Source: Actinobacteria bacterium 13_1_20CM_4_69_9
Lineage (GTDB): Bacteria > Actinomycetota > Thermoleophilia > Gaiellales > Gaiellaceae
Assembly (NCBI GenBank): GCA_001920085.1
Contig: MNJC01000054.1
Coordinates: forward strand, 1 to 12,173
Reading direction: 5' to 3'
DNA: 12,173 bases
Part shown: positions 7,046 through 12,173 of the stretch, one piece after another
How positions within the stretch are numbered: the first letter of the stretch is position 1
How the letters are laid out: each line of letters opens with the position of its first letter
Program-made: the position numbers and the translations under genes
The notes under the pieces: model-generated
The model's input: only the letters and a program-made list of their open reading frames with translations
What the model was told of the DNA's origin: nothing
Database searches by the model: none

Positions 7046-7962
7046 CGGTCCTCTCGTTGCTCTACCTGCTACAGCCGCTCGAGCACCTGCTCCGGCACGT
7101 CCTGAACGGGCTGCACTCGATCGGGTTCAGCTGGGCCTGGTCGATCTGCGTGTTGACGGTGCTCGTCCGGATGCTGCTCGTGCCCCTGACGGTCAAGCAG
7201 ATCCACTCGATGCAGAACATGCAGGCGTACGCGCCGCAGATGAAGGAGATCCAGCGGAAGTACAAGCACGACCGGCAGAAGCTGAACGAGGAGTTGATGA
7301 AGTTCTACAAGGAGAAGAACATCAACCCGGCTTCGTCGTGCCTGCCGCTGCTGGCGCAGTTCCCGATCTTCATCGGTCTCTACTACACACTGCGGAACTT
7401 CGCGAAGCACCCGCCGGCGGGCGACCTGTCGTGGCTGCACTTCGTGCCGAGCATCGCGGCGCACGTGACGAGTCACTGGTCCGGCTACGTGCTGCTGGCC
7501 GTCTACGTCACGAGTCAGCTGGCGTCGACGTACTTCATGTCCGGCTCGATGCAGCAATCGCAGAGGATCATCATGTACGTCCTCCCGTTCGCGTTCATCT
7601 TCGTGATCGCGCGCTTCCCCGCAGGCCTCGTTCTGTACTGGATGACGACAAACCTCTGGACGGTGGGGCAGGGGCTGATCACTCGACGGTTGATCCCGAA
7701 GGTCGCCCCGCCGACGGCACAGAAGCGCTCGTCGCGGACGCCTGCGAAGGAGATGGAGGCTCCGCGGCGAGGCCAAGTGGTCGGCGCTGCGGGAGCTCGA
7801 GCGTCAGCGGCCGGGCCTCGACAAGTCGGCGGTTCGGTTTCAGGTCGTGTCGGAGGGCGAGCGCGGCCTGCTCGGCGTCGGATTCACGCCCGCGCGCGTG
7901 ATCGCGACGGCGCCCGTCGATGCGGCCGCGACGGCTCCGCAGGACGCGGCACCGGTGGATGA
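7042..7962 (+). CDS. yidC: Membrane protein insertase YidC/Oxa1
   Basis: Insertase that places membrane proteins in the bilayer with or without Sec. Residues 1-220 are a complete short (Gram-positive type) YidC. The first core helix carries the conserved Arg43 (VRMLLVPL 42-49). The basic hairpin loop is 52-92 (QNMQAYAPQMKEIQRKYK), followed by NPASSCLPLLAQFPIFIGLY and the late helices with RFPAGLVLYWMTTNLWTVGQ. It lacks a signal peptide with lipobox. From about residue 242 (7765) the frame gives a Gly/Ala/Arg-rich run without YidC character to TGA 7960-7962. That stretch lies over jag coding sequence in another frame and is a shadow. The true end probably lay near EMEAP (residues 237-241), and its stop appears lost in the junction with jag. 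Start GTG overlaps yidD. Confidence 0.93.
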   Translation: MTVLSLLYLLQPLEHLLRHVLNGLHSIGFSWAWSICVLTVLVRMLLVPLTVKQIHSMQNMQAYAPQMKEIQRKYKHDRQKLNEELMKFYKEKNINPASSCLPLLAQFPIFIGLYYTLRNFAKHPPAGDLSWLHFVPSIAAHVTSHWSGYVLLAVYVTSQLASTYFMSGSMQQSQRIIMYVLPFAFIFVIARFPAGLVLYWMTTNLWTVGQGLITRRLIPKVAPPTAQKRSSRTPAKEMEAPRRGQVVGAAGARASAAGPRQVGGSVSGRVGGRARPARRRIHARARDRDGARRCGRDGSAGRGTGG

Positions 7963-8413
7963 GAGCGACCTTGCCGCGGAGGCCCGTGAGCTGGTGCAGC
8001 GCATCGTCGAGGGCATCGGAGTGAACGCGCTGGTCGACGTCGCGGAGGGCGCCGAGACGATCACCGTTTCGTGCACCGGACCTGACCTCGGAATGCTGAT
8101 CGGACGGCACGGTCAGACGATCGACGCGATCCAGTACCTCGCGAACGCCGCGATGTACCGCGGCCCGGACGGCGAGCGCAAGGAGGTCGTCGTCGACGCC
8201 GCGGGTTACCGCGCGCGGCGCCGTGCGTCGCTCGAGGCGCTGGCGGTGCGCTCTGCGGAGCGTGCGCTCGCGGACGGCGAGTCTGTCGAGCTCGACCCGA
8301 TGACCGCTGTGGAGCGCAAGGTCGTGCACATCCGCCTGAAGGAGTTCGACGGCGTCGAGACGACGAGCGAGGGAACGGAGCCGAACCGCTTCGTCATCAT
8401 CCGCCCTGCTTGA
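7847..8413 (+). CDS. jag: Jag/KhpB-type KH-R3H RNA-binding protein (5' end damaged)
   Basis: RNA-binding protein of the Jag (SpoIIIJ-associated, KhpB) family, usually next to yidC. The KH domain has the GxxG loop in LIGRHGQTIDAIQYLANAAM; the R3H domain has ERKVVHIRLKE near the end, followed by EPNRFVIIRPA. The only canonical start in frame is GTG 7847, which cuts the Jag_N domain in two. Family sequence clearly extends upstream in this frame to about 7766: GEAKWSALRELERQRPGLDKSAVRFQVVSEGERGLLGVG. No ATG, GTG or TTG lies between the TGA at 7691-7693 and 7847. The nearest ATG (7753, MEAP) is in the yidC frame, one base out of step. So I read a small deletion or indel near 7761-7768; the intact protein would be about 215 residues. 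Confidence 0.88.
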   Translation: MSEGERGLLGVGFTPARVIATAPVDAAATAPQDAAPVDESDLAAEARELVQRIVEGIGVNALVDVAEGAETITVSCTGPDLGMLIGRHGQTIDAIQYLANAAMYRGPDGERKEVVVDAAGYRARRRASLEALAVRSAERALADGESVELDPMTAVERKVVHIRLKEFDGVETTSEGTEPNRFVIIRPA

Positions 8414-8978
8414 AGACTGGGTCCGCGCCGTCGTCGCGACACCGGGCCTGACCGCGATCGACGCGGTCGCCGAGGCGCGACGCGCCTTGCTGGAGGATTC
8501 GCTGCGGGGTGTCGAGATCGTGTCGCGGTTCGAGGGCGCGATCGTCGACGTCGGGTCGGGCGCCGGCGTGCCGGGCATTCCACTCGCCGTGTCGCTGCCA
8601 GAGCGTGATGTGACGCTGCTCGAGGCGAACGGGCGCAAGTGCGACTTCCTGCGTGAGTGGGCGCCGCCGAACGCGCGCGTGGTGCGAGGGCGGGCCGAGG
8701 AGCAGGAGACGGAAGCGTTCGGCGTCGCCGTCGCAAAGGCTCTCGCGCCGCCGCCGGTCGCTGCGGAGTGGTGCCTGCCGCTCGTGCGCCCGGGGGGTGC
8801 CGTCGTCCTCTGGATCGGCGAGACGGCAGACGTCGAACGAGTCGCCCGCGTCGCCGAACAGGTCGGCGGCGAGTTGTCGGACGAGCACGAGGGCCTGCTC
8901 GTTCTGCGCAAGGTGCGACACACTCCCGCCGGCTTTCCGCGGCGGACGGGAGTCGCGCGTAAGCGTCCGTTGCGCTGA
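8406..8978 (+). CDS. rsmG: 16S rRNA (guanine-N7) methyltransferase RsmG
   Basis: SAM-dependent enzyme that methylates a guanine of 16S rRNA (G527 in E. coli). SAM motif I is IVDVGSGAGVPGIPLAVSLP, then LLEANGRKCDFLREW, the Arg-rich VVRGRAEE and AKALAPPPVAAEWCLPLVRPGG. The first canonical start is TTG 8487, giving 163 residues, but family-like sequence runs upstream in frame (EDWVRAVVATPGLTAID). I place the probable start at CTG 8406, reading LLEDW and giving 190 residues. It overlaps the jag stop and lacks a Shine-Dalgarno. No ATG, GTG or TTG exists between the TGA at 8337-8339 and 8487, so the true start was either a rare codon or was altered. The stop codon lies 14 bases before the parA GTG. 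Confidence 0.88.
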   Translation: MLEDWVRAVVATPGLTAIDAVAEARRALLEDSLRGVEIVSRFEGAIVDVGSGAGVPGIPLAVSLPERDVTLLEANGRKCDFLREWAPPNARVVRGRAEEQETEAFGVAVAKALAPPPVAAEWCLPLVRPGGAVVLWIGETADVERVARVAEQVGGELSDEHEGLLVLRKVRHTPAGFPRRTGVARKRPLR

Positions 8979-8979
8979 G

Positions 8980-8985
8980 TACTCT
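8980..8985 (+). promoter_or_regulatory. Candidate parA promoter -10, leaderless
   Basis: TACTCT, then seven bases (GGCCGGC), then GTG at 8993. A start site seven bases after the -10 would fall on the first base of the GTG, giving a leaderless transcript, which is common in actinobacteria. No -35 is visible 17 bases upstream. It marks where parA should begin. Confidence 0.4.
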
Positions 8986-8994
8986 GGCCGGCGT

Positions 8995-9621
8995 GCGAAC
9001 GCCACGTCGGGGCTCGGGGAGCGGGCAAACGGCACGTCGACCTACGACCTTCTCGACGGCGCGCCGCTGGCTGAGCTGGCGAGGCCGACGCGCTTCGCGA
9101 ACCTGCACCTCGTGCCCGCAAAACCCGAGCTGGCCGGTGCGACGGTCGAGCTGACGAGGCACACCGACGGTGAGACGTACCTCCGGCACGCGCTTGCTGC
9201 GGGCGTGGATCAGTACTCCTTCGTGTTCCTCGACTGCCCGCCGTCGTTCGGGCCCCTGACGGTGAACGCCCTCGCAGCTGCTGACCGCGTCCTGATTCCC
9301 GTCCAGGCGGAGTACTACGCGCTCGAGGGGCTGTCGCAGCTCGTCCACTCGATCAACCTCGTGAAGATGCGTCTCAATCCGCGGCTGGCGGTCGGCGGCG
9401 TCCTTTTGACGATGGTGGACGGGCGCACGCGCCTGTCGGCCGACGTCGAGGCGGAGGTGCGGAAGCACTTCGGCGACCTCGTGTTCGCGGCGACCGTCCC
9501 ACGTTCGGTGCGCCTGGCGGAGGCGCCGAGCCACGGGCTCCCTGCGATCGCGTACGACCGCCGCTCGCGCGGCGCGGACGCCTACTGGAAGGTGGCGATG
9601 GAGCTTGTCGAGCGCGCCTGA
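8995..9621 (+). CDS. parA: ParA/Soj chromosome partition ATPase, N-terminus deleted
   Basis: Deviant-Walker ATPase that works with ParB in chromosome segregation. The recognisable sequence starts abruptly at 8995 with ANATSGLGERANGTSTYDLL, which in ParA proteins directly follows the VDxDPQ motif. It then has FVFLDCPPSFGPLTVNALAA (Walker B region), VLIPVQAEYYALEGLSQL, VGGVLLTMVDGRTRLS and VPRSVRLAEAPSHGLPAIAYD, the normal C-terminus. About 40 residues that should carry KGGVGKTT and the VDxDPQ motif are missing. A GTG at 8993, in another frame, looks like the original start, so about 120 bases (3n+1) appear lost between 8995 and 8997. The frame is open upstream to 8653, but that is a shadow of rsmG. 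The first canonical start inside is GTG 9112. Without Walker A the product could not bind ATP. Confidence 0.86.
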   Translation, partial: ANATSGLGERANGTSTYDLLDGAPLAELARPTRFANLHLVPAKPELAGATVELTRHTDGETYLRHALAAGVDQYSFVFLDCPPSFGPLTVNALAAADRVLIPVQAEYYALEGLSQLVHSINLVKMRLNPRLAVGGVLLTMVDGRTRLSADVEAEVRKHFGDLVFAATVPRSVRLAEAPSHGLPAIAYDRRSRGADAYWKVAMELVERA

Positions 9622-10453
9622 GCGACGCGGTCTCGGCCGCGGGCTCGAAGTCCTGCTTGGCGGCGACGGCGGCGGCACGGAGCTCGCCGAGCTCCCGGTC
9701 GACGCGATTCATCCGAATCCGAGGCAGCCGCGGCGGAAGTTCGACTCCGACGCGGGCGCCGGCCTCGCCGACTCGGTGCGCGCGCAGGGCGTCGTGCAGC
9801 CGGTGCTCGTGCGTCCGCGCGTTGCCGGCGGCTACGAGCTGATCGCCGGCGAGCGCCGGTGGCGAGCGGCGCGGGAGGCAAAGCTGAGGACGCTGCCCGC
9901 CGTCGTGCGCGAGGCGGACGATCGCGACTCCCTCCTGCTCGGCCTGGTCGAGAACATCGCCCGCGAGGATCTGTCGCCGGTCGAGGAGGCGCGCGCGTTC
10001 GCGGTCGTGCTCGACGAGTTCGGGCTCTCCCTGGGCGAGCTCGCGGAGCAGGTCGGCAAGTCGAAGCCCGCGGTGTCGAACCGGGTCCGGCTGCTCGAGC
10101 TACCCGAGGACGTGCTCAAGATGCTCGAGCGCGGACAGCTGACCGAGGGCCACGCCCGCGCGGTCCTGGCGGTGCCCGACCACGAAGGCCGACGGGCGCT
10201 TGCGCGCAAGATCGTGCAGAAGGGGATGTCCGTCCGCGCAGCCGAGCGGGCCGCGCGCTGGGCCGGTGCGAGGACGAAGCAGCGCCGCCAGCAGGCGAGG
10301 CTCGATCCGCACCTCGTTGCGCGTGCGAAGACGGCGGCCGACCGGATCACGGGGTTTTCGAGTCGGGTCGTGTCGAACCGGATCGAGATCCCCTTCGCCG
10401 ACGAGGCGGAGCTCGAAGAGCTCGTCGAGGCGCTGGAGCGCGCGGCGCCGTAA
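9605..10453 (+). CDS. parB: ParB/Spo0J chromosome partition protein
   Basis: CTP-dependent DNA clamp that loads at parS sites. 282 residues. The start is RRGLGRGLEVLLG (7-19). The N-terminal CTP-binding boxes are HPNPRQPRRKFD 36-47, GERRWRAAREA 82-92 and ENIAREDLSPVEEARAF 116-132. The helix-turn-helix is LSLGELAEQVGKSKPAVSNRVRLL 141-164. The C-terminal dimerisation part ends VEALERAAP. All key motifs are intact. The start is TTG 9605, the only start near the family N-terminus in this frame; it overlaps the parA end by 17 bases. The stop is TAA, rare in this window. I found no parS (TGTTTCACGTGAAACA-like) site in the window. Confidence 0.96.
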   Translation: MSSAPERRGLGRGLEVLLGGDGGGTELAELPVDAIHPNPRQPRRKFDSDAGAGLADSVRAQGVVQPVLVRPRVAGGYELIAGERRWRAAREAKLRTLPAVVREADDRDSLLLGLVENIAREDLSPVEEARAFAVVLDEFGLSLGELAEQVGKSKPAVSNRVRLLELPEDVLKMLERGQLTEGHARAVLAVPDHEGRRALARKIVQKGMSVRAAERAARWAGARTKQRRQQARLDPHLVARAKTAADRITGFSSRVVSNRIEIPFADEAELEELVEALERAAP

Positions 10454-10495
10454 CGGCCGTATCCGCCGGGTGTCTCGAAGCGTTCTACCTTCGAG

Positions 10496-10747
10496 ATGCT
10501 GGGGCTGTGGCTGCATCACGACATCGAATCGCTCGAGGCGATCTCGCAGGACGACGAGGCGAAGCGGATCTTCCTCCGCATGGCCGCACTCTCCCGTGAC
10601 GGGCAGATCGGGAGCTTCCTGACCGAGCTCGCGCGCGACGAGGATCTGGACGACGAGACGAAGGGAACGCTCCGCGAGCTCGCGGAGGACAACACCTTCC
10701 TGCTCGCCGTCGAGGATTACGTCCAGCGCACCGATCGCCTGCACTAG
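10496..10747 (+). CDS. Hypothetical acidic helical protein, 83 aa
   Basis: I do not recognise this protein. It has 83 residues, is acidic, and looks almost wholly helical (HDIESLEAISQDDEAKRIFL, DLDDETKGTLRELAEDNTFL), with no signal peptide, membrane segment or cysteines. It begins at ATG 10496, 42 bases after parB in the same frame, without a clear Shine-Dalgarno. Base composition and third-position GC match the neighbours, so it looks like a resident coding gene. The antisense ORF over it also covers parB and is a shadow. Place next to parB suggests an operon passenger, but that is inference. Confidence 0.65.
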   Translation: MLGLWLHHDIESLEAISQDDEAKRIFLRMAALSRDGQIGSFLTELARDEDLDDETKGTLRELAEDNTFLLAVEDYVQRTDRLH

Positions 10748-10755
10748 CCCCCGGC

Positions 10756-10761
10756 TACACT
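10756..10761 (+). promoter_or_regulatory. Candidate -10 box for tRNA-Ile
   Basis: TACACT (TANNNT type) ends 11 bases before the first tRNA base, so a start site would lie about five bases upstream of the mature 5' end, for RNase P to trim. No clear -35 was found. Confidence 0.4.
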
Positions 10762-10772
10762 GAGCCGCTCGC

Positions 10773-10846
10773 GGGCGATTAGCTCAGTTGGTTAGAGCGC
10801 CGCTCTGATAAGGCGGAGGTCCGTGGTTCGAATCCACGATCGCCCA
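10773..10846 (+). tRNA. tRNA-Ile (GAU anticodon)
   Basis: 74 bases fold as a full cloverleaf. Acceptor GGGCGAT pairs with ATCGCCC (10839-10845), with discriminator A 10846. The D arm is GCTC/GAGC. The anticodon stem is CCGCT/GGCGG with loop CTGATAA, anticodon GAT at 10807-10809. The T arm is CGTGG-TTCGAAT-CCACG. The CCA end is not encoded (CTT follows). It is intact, with one mismatch-free acceptor. Confidence 0.98.
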
Positions 10847-10849
10847 CTT

Positions 10850-10892
10850 CCGAAAAGAATCCGGCGCTTCGCGCCATGATGATTCTTTTCGG
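10850..10892. repeat. Nested inverted repeat after tRNA-Ile
   Basis: Outer arms CCGAAAAGAATC (10850-10861) and GATTCTTTTCGG (10881-10892) are perfect 12-base complements. Inside is a second hairpin GGCGC-TTC-GCGCC (10863-10875), leaving ATGAT unpaired. It starts four bases after the tRNA. It may terminate tRNA transcription, though no T-run follows the stem, or be a dispersed extragenic palindrome. Confidence 0.75.
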
Positions 10893-10918
10893 ATGGTGCT
10901 TCGGAGAGCGTTCGTGGG

Positions 10919-10943
10919 CGAGCGCCGGCAAAGCCGGCACTCG
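10919..10943. repeat. Hairpin upstream of the CBS gene
   Basis: CGAGCGCCGGC (10919-10929), loop AAA, GCCGGCACTCG (10933-10943). The eleven-base arms pair with one C-A mismatch. It lies 22 bases before the candidate -10 of the CBS gene. The gap 10847-10977 otherwise holds only the other hairpin. Confidence 0.6.
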
Positions 10944-10964
10944 CGGCGAGGGCAGGATGCCGTT

Positions 10965-10970
10965 TATGCT
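10965..10970 (+). promoter_or_regulatory. Candidate -10 box of the CBS gene, leaderless
   Basis: TATGCT, then CGCCGCC (seven bases), then ATG 10978, so the predicted start site is the A of ATG. The stretch TATGCTCGCCGC is identical to the candidate dnaA -10 region on the other strand (6238-6227). Confidence 0.42.
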
Positions 10971-10977
10971 CGCCGCC

Positions 10978-11355
10978 ATGGCGACTCTGGGTGAGGTCAT
11001 GACGAAGGACGTCTTGTCGGTTGAGCCGTCCGACACGATCGGCGAGGCCGCGGAGAAGATGACGAGCCATGGCGTGGGAGCCGTCGTCGTCTCCGACTTC
11101 GGCCGGATGATCGGGATCTTCACCGAGCGCGATCTCATGCGGGCGGTCGCAGGCCGCGTGCACTCGAGCGAGGCGCGCGTGCGGGAGTGGATGACGCCCG
11201 ACCCCGTGACCATGACCGAGGACGCCTCGGTGGAGGAGGCGGGCGAGACCATGATCGAACGCGGCTTCCGTCACATCCCCGTCGTCGCGGGCGAGCGGGC
11301 CGTGGGCATTGTCAGCATCCGAGACGTCGCCGAGTGGCGCCTCAAAGAGCGCTAG
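10978..11355 (+). CDS. Two-CBS-domain protein
   Basis: 125-residue protein made of a tandem pair of CBS domains (Bateman module) that binds adenine nucleotides in related proteins. Domain 1: MTKDVLSVEPSDTIGEAAEK then VGAVVVSDFGRMIGIFTERDLMRAV; domain 2: WMTPDPVTMTEDASVEEAGE then FRHIPVVAGERAVGIVSIRD. Similar stand-alone proteins are often sensors or regulatory subunits; I cannot name a partner. I chose ATG 10978 since MATLGEVMTKDV begins the domain and fits a leaderless promoter; ATG 10966 is possible with AGG upstream. The open frame extends back to 10876 through the hairpins, which is unlikely to be coding. Confidence 0.88.
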   Translation: MATLGEVMTKDVLSVEPSDTIGEAAEKMTSHGVGAVVVSDFGRMIGIFTERDLMRAVAGRVHSSEARVREWMTPDPVTMTEDASVEEAGETMIERGFRHIPVVAGERAVGIVSIRDVAEWRLKER

Positions 11356-11427
11356 GCGGCGTCCTCGTAAAGGTTTTGGAACGCCCTTACGGGTGACGTT
11401 TGACGCGGAAGCGCTGAGCTACCATCC

Positions 11428-11434
11428 AAAAGGG
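11428..11434 (+). promoter_or_regulatory. Ribosome binding site of the BFN gene
   Basis: AAAAGGG sits seven bases before ATG 11442, the clearest Shine-Dalgarno in the window. A TACCAT -10-like hexamer is just upstream (11420-11425); TTGACG (11400-11405) is only 14 bases before it, too close for a standard promoter. Confidence 0.5.
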
Positions 11435-11441
11435 TCGCCCC

Positions 11442-11948
11442 ATGCAGGAGATGCAGATCTACGGCGTGAGCTTCGATCTGGTCGGCAAGCAGCCGATCGT
11501 CCTCCTGAAGACGGCCGAAGGCAACAAGTTCCTGCCGATCTGGATCGGCCATCCGGAGGCGGCGGCGATCCTGATGAAGCTGCAGAGCGCGACAACGCCG
11601 CGGCCGATGACGCACGACCTCGTCACCGACATGCTCGATCAGCTCGGCGCGCAAGTGACACGCATCACCGTCACGGAGCTGCGCGAGAACACGTTCTATG
11701 CGCAGATCACCGTGCAGCTCGACGGCTCGGAGATCGAGGTCGACTCGCGTCCGTCCGACGCCATCGCGCTCGCGATCCGCGCCGAAGCGCCGATCTTCGC
11801 CGCCGACGAGGTGATCGAGGAGTCCGGGATCGAGTTCGAGGGCGAGGAAGTGACCGAGGAGGAGATCGAGTCGAAGGTCTCGGAGTTCAAGCAGTTCCTC
11901 GAGCAGGTCACGCCTGACGAGTTCGCCGTCGATCCCGACGACGACTAG
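11442..11948 (+). CDS. Bifunctional nuclease domain protein (DUF151/BFN)
   Basis: 168-residue BFN (DUF151, PF02577) protein. Members have been described with DNase and RNase activity in plants; the bacterial role is not settled. The domain spans about 5-130: MQIYGVSFDLVGKQPIVLLK, FLPIWIGHPEAAAILMKLQ, PRPMTHDLVTDMLDQLGA, ENTFYAQITVQLDGSEIEVD and SRPSDAIALAIRAEAPIFAA. These are the hallmark IGxxEAxAI, RPxTHDL and RPSDAIALA blocks. An acidic tail follows (EGEEVTEEEIESK ... DPDDD). The Shine-Dalgarno fixes the start. Its TAG shares the CTAG (11945-11948) with the convergent chorismate mutase stop. Confidence 0.93.
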   Translation: MQEMQIYGVSFDLVGKQPIVLLKTAEGNKFLPIWIGHPEAAAILMKLQSATTPRPMTHDLVTDMLDQLGAQVTRITVTELRENTFYAQITVQLDGSEIEVDSRPSDAIALAIRAEAPIFAADEVIEESGIEFEGEEVTEEEIESKVSEFKQFLEQVTPDEFAVDPDDD

Positions 11949-12173
11949 GGCTCCTCGCCGCGCTGGACCTCACGCTTCGTGAGGTCGAGAATCTCCTCGA
12001 ACAGCTCCTTCAACCCGTCTTGGGACAGCGGGCCGCGATTCGCCCGCGACAGGTACTGAAGCATCCACTCCTCGCGCTCGGGGTCGAGGAAGTCGATGCC
12101 GCGCGACTCCTTGTAGCCCTTCAGGCGGGCGACCAGCCGCAGCCGCGCGTTGAACGCGTCGACGAGCGACCGG
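11945..12173 (-). CDS. Chorismate mutase, AroQ type (5' end off the window)
   Basis: The C-terminal 75 residues of an all-helical AroQ chorismate mutase, the enzyme that turns chorismate into prephenate for Phe and Tyr synthesis. It reads SLVDAFNARLRLVARLKGYK, ESRGIDFLDPEREEWMLQYL, then LSQDGLKELFEEILDLTKRE. Expected active-site positions are visible: Arg of NARL, Lys of RLKGYK, and Asp-Arg-Glu of LDPEREE. The N-terminus with the first arginine lies beyond 12173. It ends at TAG (11947-11945), sharing CTAG with the BFN gene, so the two genes overlap by four bases tail-to-tail. Frame stays open to the edge. Confidence 0.87.
   Translation of the reverse strand, partial: RSLVDAFNARLRLVARLKGYKESRGIDFLDPEREEWMLQYLSRANRGPLSQDGLKELFEEILDLTKREVQRGEEP

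Noticed and set aside
7031..7047. parS-like palindrome around TTCACGTGA
   Set aside because: Only about nine of sixteen bases match TGTTTCACGTGAAACA, and it falls on the overlapping yidD stop/yidC start, which explains the sequence.
7765..7962. A genuine Gly/Arg-rich C-terminal tail on YidC
   Set aside because: The same bases encode the Jag_N domain in another frame, so the tail is a frame shadow produced by a lost stop codon.
7679..9121. Long minus-strand ORF (480 codons) over jag, rsmG and parA
   Set aside because: Arg/Ser/Ala-rich shadow of three recognisable plus-strand genes; no domain.
361..10453. TAA reassigned to tyrosine (gyrB TAA; parB TAA in frame with the next ORF)
   Set aside because: parB ends at its normal C-terminus at TAA, and one odd TAA in a region with several other lesions is better explained as an error.
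10876..10977. N-terminal extension of the CBS protein from ATG 10876
   Set aside because: It runs through both hairpins, is not CBS-like, and a leaderless -10 sits immediately before ATG 10978.
1..12173. CRISPR array, insertion sequence, defence or toxin-antitoxin system
   Set aside because: I see no spaced direct repeats, transposase motifs or recognisable defence proteins; almost every gene is a known core gene.

Overview
This window is the replication-origin neighbourhood of a GC-rich bacterial chromosome. The order gyrB-DUF721(dciA)-recF-dnaN-dnaA on the minus strand, then rpmH-rnpA-yidD-yidC-jag-rsmG-parA-parB on the plus strand, is the classic actinobacterial oriC layout. The compact, overlapping plus-strand operon, the short RsmG and the adjacent tRNA-Ile, BFN-nuclease and chorismate mutase genes make me suspect a deep-branching actinobacterium such as Thermoleophilia. 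That placement is inference from gene order and protein flavour, not from a search.

Layout. Positions 1-6194 (minus) hold the replication and gyrase block. 6195-6472 is the divergent intergenic region with a clear DnaA-box cluster, taken as oriC. 6473-10453 (plus) holds ribosomal protein L34, the RNase P protein, the membrane-insertion genes yidD/yidC, the RNA-binding Jag, the 16S rRNA methyltransferase RsmG and the ParA/ParB segregation pair. 10496-11355 (plus) holds an unrecognised 83-residue ORF, tRNA-Ile(GAU), two hairpins and a two-CBS-domain protein. A BFN-domain nuclease (plus) ends tail-to-tail with a chorismate mutase (minus) that runs off the right edge.

The striking thing is that several core genes are broken in ways the protein families do not tolerate. 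gyrB has an in-frame TAA exactly where the conserved Tyr of the PPLY motif belongs, and the frame continues open to the window edge. rnpA keeps a few start codons and its C-terminal half, but the middle (about 50 codons) is gone. The end of yidC and the start of jag are joined out of frame. parA keeps a start codon and then jumps past its Walker A motif into the ANATSGLG region. rsmG has no canonical start in front of its conserved N-terminus. Four lesions in essential or near-essential genes within about 2.5 kb, plus the gyrB stop, most economically mean an erroneous assembly or consensus (for example a metagenome bin) with short collapsed deletions. A real degenerate locus would be remarkable and is testable with reads. 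I see no defence system, mobile element, CRISPR array or other clearly new system here.
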